Assembly (NCBI RefSeq): GCF_030378065.1
Contig: NZ_JAUCGJ010000054.1
Span: 1-32,439, forward strand
Length of the DNA stretch: 32,439 bases
Source: Candidatus Venteria ishoeyi
Lineage (GTDB): Bacteria > Pseudomonadota > Gammaproteobacteria > Beggiatoales > Beggiatoaceae
Direction of reading: 5' to 3'
The notes beneath the pieces were generated by a model. It made no database searches and was not told where the DNA came from. It saw nothing but the letters and a program-made list of their open reading frames with translations. Made by a program: the position numbers and the translations under genes. How positions within the stretch are numbered: the first letter of the stretch is position 1; each line of letters starts with the position of its first letter. Positions 1 to 6,702 of the stretch are shown here, one piece after another.

Positions 1-108
1 TTGAGTTTACTTAAGCAGGATTCTTCTCATAAAACGGGTATTGCTAATAAACGACTTAAAGCTGCTCTTGATCAAGACTATCTCTATAAGATATTGACTA
101 TGCAGTAA
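1..108 (+). mobile_element. C-terminal end of an ISAs1-family-like transposase (partial)
   Basis: An open frame runs in from the window edge and stops with TAA at 106-108. Its 35 residues (core NKRLKAALDQDYLYKIL) resemble the C-terminus of ISAs1-type DDE transposases, where a leucine-rich helix is followed by a GI..KR.KA..D.DYL.K.L pattern. Only the tail is in the window, so the catalytic DDE residues cannot be checked. It lies directly beside a probable IS terminal repeat and a 5'-truncated gene, which is what an IS inserted into that gene would leave. Family assignment rests on recalled pattern, not on a search. Confidence 0.6.
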
Positions 109-128
109 ATTTGATGCGATTGCCCTAG
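109..128 (+). repeat. Probable terminal inverted repeat of the ISAs1-like element
   Basis: Immediately after the transposase stop, the bases read outward on the minus strand begin CTAGGGCAATCGCATCAAAT. This is like the ends I recall for ISAs1-family elements, and the position, a few bases after the stop codon, fits. The other end and the target duplication are outside the window, so the exact boundary (about 125-130) is not proven. Confidence 0.5.
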
Positions 129-829
129 GGCGCGGCATCCCCCCGCTACTGTGTGTCGTCCATGGCAATCATTGCGAACATGAACACATTGAACGGCATC
201 TTCTGGAACGCCTGAAAAAAAGAGATCTCTCTTTTCACAGCCTTCACGAAGCTGAACTGCAATTGGCGGGGGCGCGCAATCCGGAACAACTCCACGATGA
301 TTTATACAGCGAACTAAAAAGCAGTTTGCTTGCCGATTTCATGTCTAAATTGGGCAACGGCTCCCACCCGCTGGTACTCCACTTGACCGTTGTGCCCGGC
401 GACTGGTTTGAGCAGGGCGGCAAACATTGGTTGCAGGCTTTCGCTGAATTCTGGCGCGATAACGATGAATACCGCGCGGGTCGTCCCTGGCTGCTTATGA
501 TTTGCATCAAATACACTGGCAGCGGCCCGTTTGCCTGGTTCCAGCGTTGGCTGCGCACACGTCCTATCAATGCTTGCCTTGAATCACTGGAAAAAATCGG
601 CATTAAAGAATTTGACGAGCGTTTCGGCATACCCGGCGTGGTATTGCCGTGTTTGGGTAGCGTGCCCCATGAAGAAATCATCCGCTGGGTCGATCACAGC
701 GAAGTCGAAATTCTTTCCTACGGCCTGAATGTTGCCATCGTCAACCAACATGTGCGCGACCTGCCCGCTCACATGTCCATGTGCCAACTCGGTATGCGCT
801 TAACCAAGATTCTCAAAATCGCGGGCTGA
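128..829 (+). CDS. iSTAND-like conflict-system protein, 5' truncated by an IS
   Basis: The reading frame is open from about base 98 to the stop at 829, with no ATG near its beginning; TTG at 263 is only a nominal start. The coding signal starts right at the IS end. The residues after the junction (PPLLCVVHGNHCEHEHIERH, then LLERL) match the opening beta-strand and conserved H-G-x-x-x-E-x-H region I associate with the inactive STAND (iSTAND) P-loop-derived domain of bacterial conflict systems. A later beta-strand with aromatic and proline residues (RPWLLMICIKY) and a C-terminal helical part follow. There is no Walker A motif, as expected for an inactive P-loop fold. It sits 29 bases before a MoxR ATPase gene and is probably in the same operon. 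The N-terminal part, usually an effector-associated adaptor domain, is missing here and may lie left of the IS. Family call is inference. Confidence 0.6.
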   Translation, partial: GRGIPPLLCVVHGNHCEHEHIERHLLERLKKRDLSFHSLHEAELQLAGARNPEQLHDDLYSELKSSLLADFMSKLGNGSHPLVLHLTVVPGDWFEQGGKHWLQAFAEFWRDNDEYRAGRPWLLMICIKYTGSGPFAWFQRWLRTRPINACLESLEKIGIKEFDERFGIPGVVLPCLGSVPHEEIIRWVDHSEVEILSYGLNVAIVNQHVRDLPAHMSMCQLGMRLTKILKIAG

Positions 830-840
830 ATACACTTTTG

Positions 841-847
841 AAGGAGG
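841..847 (+). promoter_or_regulatory. Shine-Dalgarno AAGGAGG deciding the MoxR start
   Basis: A strong AAGGAGG lies 11 bases before ATG 859. It selects that ATG over in-frame codons further upstream that would overlap the iSTAND gene. Confidence 0.85.
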
Positions 848-858
848 AACCAAACACC

Positions 859-1980
859 ATGCCTTATCCCTACTACCCAAACCCCGGCGGTCGGCCTGCT
901 CAGAACCCGATTGTCGATTTGCCCGATCCTTGGGACGGGCGTGTTCTTGACCCCAAGCAGCGTGAATTGGAACTGGACCGTTACCACCCTGACCCGGAAT
1001 TGGTTCATGCCGTCAACAGTGCGCTGGTAATGCGCCGCCCACTGCTGCTCACCGGTGAAGCGGGTACGGGTAAGACGCGTCTAGCCGAGCATCTCGCCTG
1101 GCAGTTGGGACTCAAAGAAGCGCTCAAATTTGAGACTAAATCAGCCAGCAATTCCCGCGATCTGTTTTATCTTTACGATGCGGTGGGGCATTTCCGTGCG
1201 GTGCAAATGGACATCAAAGAAGGTGCAGGCGGCGATCCGCTGGAATACTTCAGTCTTAACCCGCTGGGACTGGCGATTCTACTATCACAGGAAAAGGCAA
1301 CCCTGGCGGCACGTCCCAAACTCTGCGAACTGCTGCAACGCGCCTTGGAACAACGCCAATTACCGGCCCACGACGGGCCGCGCCTAAGCGTCGTGCTGAT
1401 TGACGAAATCGACAAAGCCCCGCGTGATTTTCCCAATGATCTGCTCAATGAAATCGACGAAATGTACTTCCGCATTCCTGAACTGGTGCGAGAAATCGGC
1501 CCGCTTCCAGTAACCGCCAACCTTGCCATGCGACCGGTGGTGGTGATTACCAGCAACTCCGAAAAACACCTGCCAGAACCTTTCTTGCGCCGTTGCGTTT
1601 ACTACAACATCGCTTTCCCTGAAAAAGCACAAATGGGCAAAATCCTCACCGCTTACGCCAAAGACTTCAATTTGCCCGACAACATGCTCACAGACGCATT
1701 GAATTTATTCTACGCACTGCGCCGAGGCCGTTTGCGTAAAAAGCCCTCCACCGCCGAACTGATTGGCTGGCTGCATTTATTGCGAATGAGCTTTGACAAA
1801 GAAATCAATAATCCCGATCATGCCTTCCACCGCGCGGAACGCCCGCTGTTCGACAGCATCAACAAAACGGTTCAAACACTCAGCGCACTGGTCAAAGTGC
1901 GTGAAGACCGGGATGATGCCAAAGATGCTATTGAGCGCTGGAAACAAGGCGCTGCCGAAACGGGCAATGGAGATGCTTAA
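859..1980 (+). CDS. MoxR-family AAA+ ATPase
   Basis: A 373-residue AAA+ ATPase of the MoxR type. Walker A is GEAGTGKT at about residues 66-73. Walker B is VVLIDEIDKA with DE at about 182-183. Sensor 1 is TSN at about 231-233, and the arginine finger region FLRRC follows at about 242-246. The C-terminal helical lid occupies about 255-340. MoxR proteins are cytoplasmic chaperone-like remodelling ATPases that nearly always work with a vWA-domain partner. Here the downstream 1406-residue protein has a CoxE-like N-terminus and a vWA-like region, so it is the likely partner. The upstream neighbour is an iSTAND-like gene. The start at 859 is supported by AAGGAGG. Such MoxR/vWA/iSTAND neighbourhoods are known as ternary NTP-dependent conflict systems in multicellular bacteria; the function here is inferred from that. 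Confidence 0.9.
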   Translation: MPYPYYPNPGGRPAQNPIVDLPDPWDGRVLDPKQRELELDRYHPDPELVHAVNSALVMRRPLLLTGEAGTGKTRLAEHLAWQLGLKEALKFETKSASNSRDLFYLYDAVGHFRAVQMDIKEGAGGDPLEYFSLNPLGLAILLSQEKATLAARPKLCELLQRALEQRQLPAHDGPRLSVVLIDEIDKAPRDFPNDLLNEIDEMYFRIPELVREIGPLPVTANLAMRPVVVITSNSEKHLPEPFLRRCVYYNIAFPEKAQMGKILTAYAKDFNLPDNMLTDALNLFYALRRGRLRKKPSTAELIGWLHLLRMSFDKEINNPDHAFHRAERPLFDSINKTVQTLSALVKVREDRDDAKDAIERWKQGAAETGNGDA

Positions 1981-2045
1981 CATGAAGGTTTTTAGACGTA
2001 TCCTTTTTGTCCTTTTAAACAGCCCCAGGCCGGGATAAACAAGCG

Positions 2046-5000
2046 ATGTCCGCCTTCCCGCCCTACCGCCTTGCCGAACTCCAAAATTTTCTGGAATATC
2101 TGCGTGCGCAGGGTTATCCGGTCGGTTTGGGAGAACTCGACGCAGCGCACCGTTTGCTGCTCGGCTTGTATACGGCGGGTGGCTTGCCTGAGGCAGATAG
2201 CGACGCGCACTGGCGGGGTCTGCTGCGTCCCTTGCTCTGTCGTTCCCCGCAGCAACAACAGGATTTTGACGAGCATTACCAAAACTGGCGGGCGAGTTTG
2301 GTTAAAACCGGAGAAGCGGCGAAGAAAGCCCCTCAACAAACGCCCAAACCAGCCGCCCCACGCCGTTCCAGGCGCTTGCTTTTCGACCTCGCGGTGCTTG
2401 TCCTGGTGTTGTTATGCGGTTTGGGATTGCGGCTGAATCTCCCTATCACCCACGCTTGGCTGGACGGCAAATATGCACAGTATCTCCCGCTGCCGGAAGT
2501 TGATAAACCGAACATACACGACCGCATTACCGGCGATTTATTAGTCTCCACCCCGCCTGCGGTCAATATAAAACTGCAACTGCAATACCTGGACGGGCAA
2601 CGTCACTTGAGCGCCTACAGTGGCGAAACCATTCGCTATCTCAACCCCGGTCGCTGGCGGGTCACGTCACCTGCCGGGGAATACCCGGAAAAAAGCGCGG
2701 AAGTACAAATTCAAGCCGGCAGCCAACTCACCGCCCTGGCATTGCGTCTGGCACCGGAACCGCCCAAGGCCAGGCTGCTGGTTACGACCTTGCCGCCGAC
2801 CAGCGCCCAACTCGAACTGCGCCAGATGGCACAAAACCTTCGCCGCAATGCGCGCGCCGGGCAAACCATCGAATTACCTGCCGGGCGCTGGCAAGTGAGT
2901 ACGCATCCTGAAGGCTATCTGGCGGCAAGCAAAGAAACCACCCTGCAAGCCAGTCAGAAACACCGTTTGCAACTACCCCTGATTCTGAAACCACCGTCAC
3001 CTCCCGAACCCAAAAACTGGTGGCAGCGTTACCGTTATTGGCTGGGCGGCTTGGCTGCGTTGCTCCTGGTATGGCTCGGAATCGTTTTATTCCGGCGCAA
3101 CAAACTCAGCCGCCAACTCAGCTATGCCGGACCGGAACTTGCCCGCCTGCAACTCAGCGTTTCCGGCAAGCGCCTGTACCAGGGGCTTGCGCTGCAAGGA
3201 CTGGCGCAACAACTGCACCGTCACGTTCCCGGCGCAGCGGGGAATTTGGACGTGGTTGCAACCCTCAAACAGAGCCTGGAACAGCTCGGTCTGTTTAGCC
3301 CGGTTTACCATAACGCCCCCCACCGGCCCGAATACCTGGTTTTGGTGGAACGCCATTCCGGTATGGATCAACAGGCGCAACTGGTGGACAGTTTATTATT
3401 GCGCCTGCGCCGTGAAGGGGTGGTGCTGGATGCCTGGCATTTTCAGGGCAATCCGCGCTGGTGTTATCCCTATCCCAAACACGGCGTCAACCCGGAACGG
3501 TCGCACCTGGCCCCGGATTTTGCGCCCGATCCCCGCACCCCCTACGGCCTGGACGAACTTGCCGCCCATTACGAAGGCCGCCGTCTGCTGCTGTTCGGCA
3601 ACGGTCATGGCTTTGTCGAACACGGTCTGGCGGCAGCCTGGCTTGCGCGCCTCAGTCCGTGGTCGGAACGCGCCCTGTTCACCCTCGAACCCGCTGGTCA
3701 GTGGCGTTATTTGGAAAATGTCCTGGCGCAAACTGGCATGTTGATATATCCGGCAAGCGCCGACGGTCTCGGCCAGTTTCTCCACGCCCTTGACAGTGCC
3801 GCCCCGATGGCTGCCGAAGCCACGCTTGGCCACTACCCGGCTCTGCTCAACCAACGCCCGCGCCGCTGGCTGGAACGCATCCCGCCGACTGCCGGGGAGC
3901 GTGCCGAACTGCGTCAGCAACTGCATGTCTGGCTGGGGAACGAAGGTTTTATCTGGCTGGCGGCCTGCGCCATCTACCCCGAATTGCACTGGCCGTTGAC
4001 CCTGCACTGGGGCGAACGTCTCAAACTGCTGGATGAAGAACGTCTGGCAAAACTCGCCGTCCTGCCCTGGCTGCGTCATGCCTACCTGCCTGACTGGCTG
4101 CGCCGCGACCTCCTCAATGCCCTGCCCTGGCGTTTACGCCACGACCTGCGTGGCGTGTTCCAAACCCTGCTGCTGCGAAAACAGGGTGATGAAACCGTGC
4201 AAACCACGCTCGCAGATCCAAAACGCGCGCCGCAGCGAGGACGGCGCACAGATCAGGTCTGCCTGGGCTTTCTCGTGGGCAAACTGGGTCTGCCCCTGCC
4301 CGCCGCGCTGCTGCCTAAAAGTGATAGCGAAGGTAAACGCATGCTCAAACTCGGTGCAGCGATGCTGCTGCTGGGTGCGGCGGCGGCACTGTTCCACTTC
4401 AGCCCCTGGCGCGATGCCTTGCTGGACAAATGGGTTGAAGCCACAGCCCCGCACGGCGAAATACAGGCTATTGCCCGTCTCAAGCTCAACACCGTACCCG
4501 AGCAACTGCAACTCAGCCTCAAGCGCGGGGCGCAGGCGCTGGATGAAATACGCACAGTTAGCAACGGCGACAGCCTATGGCTGCGCGCCGGACAATACAG
4601 CTATCAGGCTCAGGCGGCGGGTTACCAAAACGCCAGTGGCAGCATCCGGCTTACAACAGAACAAAAAAGCATGACCCTGACTATTCAGCTTAAAGCGGAT
4701 AAAAAACCGGGCAGCGACGGCGTACCCGATAAAATAATCGACCTGGCCCGCCCCGCTTTCCGCGACACCCTCAAAGACGGTAGCCCCGGCCCGTTGATGC
4801 GCCCCATCAGCGCCGGCAGCTTCCTCATGGGCAGCCCGGACAAGGAATCAGGCCGTCAGGATGACGAAGGCCCGCAACACCGCATCACCCTCACCCAAGA
4901 CTTTGCCCTGGGCCAAAATGAAGTAAGTTTTGAGGAATACGATAAATTTGCCGAGGCCACCGGGCGGGACAAACCCGACGACCAAGGCTGGGGTCGGGGC

Positions 5001-6266
5001 AAACGTCCGGTCATTAATGTTTCCTGGGACAATGCCACAGCCTATGCCGCTTGGCTCAGCGACCAAACCAGGCAAACTTATGTATTGCCCACTGAAGCCC
5101 AGTGGGAATATGCCGCGCGGGCGGGCACCACAACAGCTTATTGGTGGGGTAATGAGGTCGGTCAGGCTAAAGCCAACTGTGATGGCTGCGGCAGCCTATG
5201 GGACGACAAACAAACTGCGCCAGTAGGTTCTTTTGATGCGAACCCTTTTGGTTTAAATGATACCTCCGGTAATGTTTGGGAATGGGCAGCAGACCGGTTT
5301 GGTGACTACAGCAGCGATGCACAAACTAACCCCGGTGGCCCAGACAAAGGCTCCATCCGTGTTATCCGTGGTGGGTCGTGGGGTAATACACCGCGCTTCG
5401 TGCGTTCCGCTTACCGCAACGTCAACGACCCGTCCTTCCGCAGCATCTTTGTTGGCTTCCGCCTCGCGAGGACTAACTCTTGGCCCTCGCCCATCGTGCC
5501 GCAGATGGTGAGTTTTGCGCAGGGCGTGACTTTTATGATGGGCAGTGAGCAGGGTGACAAGGATGAAAAATCACTGCACGATGTAACCCTTTCACCCTTT
5601 GAAATTGGAGCTTATGAAGTGACGAATGAAGAATATGTGCGGCTTTTGAATGCGGTGAAACAGCGCGGGCCGAAAGGCCAGGCGTGGTTTGAAACTAAAA
5701 CCGAGGATTCGCGTAGTCAAATTACAGGTGAAGCGGGTAAATACCAGGTTGAAGCGGGTTATGAAAAGCATCCAGTGGTGAATGTTTCTTGGTTCGGAGC
5801 ACAAGCCTATATTGAATGGCTGAACGAACAAACGGCTAAAGACTATCGCTTGCCTACCGAAGCGGAATGGGAATACGCGGCGCGAGGTGGAACAAAGACG
5901 GCGTATTGGTGGGGTGATGAAGCGTCGCACGATTATGCCAATTATGGTAAAGACGAATGTTGTGATGGGTTGGCGCAAGGTAAAGACCAATGGGTTGGGA
6001 CTGCACCGGTGGGTTCATTCGATGCTAATCTTTTTGGTTTATATGATACAGCGGGTAATGTGTATGAATGGACGCAGGACTGGTACGGTTCGGAGTATTA
6101 CAAGAACAGTCCCAAAGACAACCCCACAGGCCCAGACAAAGGCTCCATCCATGTTATCCGCGGTGGGTCGTGGAACGATACGCCGCGCGACGTGCGTTCC
6201 GCTGACCGCTACTTTAGCGACCCATCTGACCGCAACGGCAATGTTGGCTTCCGCCTCGCGAGGTAA
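2046..6266 (+). CDS. Three-TM MoxR-partner protein with PEGA-like, vWA-like and tandem FGE-sulfatase domains; DGR-type variable regions
   Basis: 1406 residues. Visible order: (1) residues 5-85, a helical region like the N-terminus of CoxE/vWA partners of MoxR; (2) TM 111-130; (3) two PEGA-like beta modules, about 165-235 and 242-315; (4) TM 331-349; (5) a Rossmann-like region from about 428 with VERHSGM where a vWA MIDAS (DxSxS) would be, so degenerate; (6) TM about 766-785; (7) a PEGA-like module about 810-885; (8) FGE-sulfatase domain 1 about 911-1143; (9) FGE domain 2 about 1152-1406. Basic residues flank the TMs on the predicted cytosolic sides, placing the vWA-like part inside and both FGE domains outside. 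Both FGE domains lack the catalytic cysteine pair expected after GGSW, so they should bind rather than oxidise. The last 45 residues of each have DGR-like hypervariability. The ATG at 2046 has only a weak ribosome site; a stop at 2016-2018 limits upstream extension. Partner of MoxR by inference. Confidence 0.85.
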   Translation: MSAFPPYRLAELQNFLEYLRAQGYPVGLGELDAAHRLLLGLYTAGGLPEADSDAHWRGLLRPLLCRSPQQQQDFDEHYQNWRASLVKTGEAAKKAPQQTPKPAAPRRSRRLLFDLAVLVLVLLCGLGLRLNLPITHAWLDGKYAQYLPLPEVDKPNIHDRITGDLLVSTPPAVNIKLQLQYLDGQRHLSAYSGETIRYLNPGRWRVTSPAGEYPEKSAEVQIQAGSQLTALALRLAPEPPKARLLVTTLPPTSAQLELRQMAQNLRRNARAGQTIELPAGRWQVSTHPEGYLAASKETTLQASQKHRLQLPLILKPPSPPEPKNWWQRYRYWLGGLAALLLVWLGIVLFRRNKLSRQLSYAGPELARLQLSVSGKRLYQGLALQGLAQQLHRHVPGAAGNLDVVATLKQSLEQLGLFSPVYHNAPHRPEYLVLVERHSGMDQQAQLVDSLLLRLRREGVVLDAWHFQGNPRWCYPYPKHGVNPERSHLAPDFAPDPRTPYGLDELAAHYEGRRLLLFGNGHGFVEHGLAAAWLARLSPWSERALFTLEPAGQWRYLENVLAQTGMLIYPASADGLGQFLHALDSAAPMAAEATLGHYPALLNQRPRRWLERIPPTAGERAELRQQLHVWLGNEGFIWLAACAIYPELHWPLTLHWGERLKLLDEERLAKLAVLPWLRHAYLPDWLRRDLLNALPWRLRHDLRGVFQTLLLRKQGDETVQTTLADPKRAPQRGRRTDQVCLGFLVGKLGLPLPAALLPKSDSEGKRMLKLGAAMLLLGAAAALFHFSPWRDALLDKWVEATAPHGEIQAIARLKLNTVPEQLQLSLKRGAQALDEIRTVSNGDSLWLRAGQYSYQAQAAGYQNASGSIRLTTEQKSMTLTIQLKADKKPGSDGVPDKIIDLARPAFRDTLKDGSPGPLMRPISAGSFLMGSPDKESGRQDDEGPQHRITLTQDFALGQNEVSFEEYDKFAEATGRDKPDDQGWGRGKRPVINVSWDNATAYAAWLSDQTRQTYVLPTEAQWEYAARAGTTTAYWWGNEVGQAKANCDGCGSLWDDKQTAPVGSFDANPFGLNDTSGNVWEWAADRFGDYSSDAQTNPGGPDKGSIRVIRGGSWGNTPRFVRSAYRNVNDPSFRSIFVGFRLARTNSWPSPIVPQMVSFAQGVTFMMGSEQGDKDEKSLHDVTLSPFEIGAYEVTNEEYVRLLNAVKQRGPKGQAWFETKTEDSRSQITGEAGKYQVEAGYEKHPVVNVSWFGAQAYIEWLNEQTAKDYRLPTEAEWEYAARGGTKTAYWWGDEASHDYANYGKDECCDGLAQGKDQWVGTAPVGSFDANLFGLYDTAGNVYEWTQDWYGSEYYKNSPKDNPTGPDKGSIHVIRGGSWNDTPRDVRSADRYFSDPSDRNGNVGFRLAR
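5337..5471 (+). repeat. DGR-like variable region 1 (end of FGE domain 1)
   Basis: This 135-bp segment aligns without gaps to 6129-6263 (offset 792 bases). I count 23 differences, of which 16 fall at codon positions 1 and 2 of just eleven codons. In this copy those codons are GGT, AAT, TTC, TAC, AAC, GTC, AAC, TTC, AGC, ATC and TTT. Almost all can be derived from AAC or AAT by changes at A only. The flanks are identical in both copies and the last ten bases, CCTCGCGAGG, are a perfect palindrome. This is the pattern of DGR variable regions written from an adenine-rich template repeat. Confidence 0.7.
6129..6263 (+). repeat. DGR-like variable region 2 (C-terminus of the protein)
   Basis: Counterpart of 5337-5471, ending at the last sense codon. 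Its eleven variable codons are AAC, GAT, GAC, GAC, TAC, TTT, AGC, GAC, AAC, GGC and AAT, again NNY and consistent with AAY in a template. A C-terminal position in a C-type-lectin-fold FGE domain is where known DGRs place their variable region. The invariant GC-rich end with palindrome CCTCGCGAGG would occupy the place of the initiation-of-mutagenic-homing site. Confidence 0.75.
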
Positions 6267-6702
6267 TCCTGAGCACTTTTACTCTTTTACCCTGAGTATT
6301 TAAAATGCTAAAGTCAGGCAGGATGTTGGTGCAGGTTTGTAAATGGAAGAAACGGTGCAGTGCGGGCGCGGCGTGCGATAGCCACTGCGCCAAGCGCGCT
6401 GTTTCGCGCGTAGCGCATCAGGTTTGTCCAGCTCTGTCGTACCTGTGCCGGTGGATTACCGGACGAAGAAACCCACGCCCCTTGCGTCTGGTAGCGAAAG
6501 CGAAGGCCGTCGGGGGTGTTTTTTTAATAAAAATCTGTCAAGTCTTTGCTCCGGCAATGCCATTCGAAGCTAACCTCATGCCCTATCAATGACTTAGCGC
6601 GGTATGAAAGTAATTTCCAGCATCTTTAGCACCGGGATGTTTACTTCAAACTCAGGTTATAATACATATCATCTTTGATGAGAAAACAAGGAGAAACAAT
6701 AA
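6267..6702. other. Intergenic stretch with a GC-rich block, no convincing gene
   Basis: Downstream of the variable region is a pyrimidine-rich tract (ACTTTTACTCTTTTACCCTG). A GC-rich block of about 180 bases (about 6345-6525) follows, containing the hairpin-capable GCGCGCTGTTTCGCGCG around 6397-6413. Then comes an AT-rich stretch leading to the next gene. A 95-codon open frame (6305-6592) has no ribosome site or recognisable domain and I do not call it. No reverse transcriptase, Avd or template repeat is visible here. The block may be a remnant or RNA element of the DGR module, but that is speculation. Confidence 0.4.

Noticed and set aside
1982-2038. 18-codon ATG frame between moxR and the large gene
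   Set aside because: Too short, overlaps no ribosome site, and ends before ATG 2046; probably chance.
2046-6266. Active sulfatase-modifying (formylglycine-generating) enzyme
   Set aside because: Both FGE domains lack the paired cysteines expected just after GGSW, and the C-terminal segment is hypervariable, so binding rather than catalysis is more likely.
6305-6592. 95-codon open frame after the FGE gene
   Set aside because: No ribosome site, cysteine/arginine-rich composition typical of GC-rich non-coding DNA, no domain recognised.
6267-6702. DGR template repeat or reverse transcriptase in the window
   Set aside because: No stretch matches the conserved parts of the variable regions, and no frame shows reverse-transcriptase motifs.
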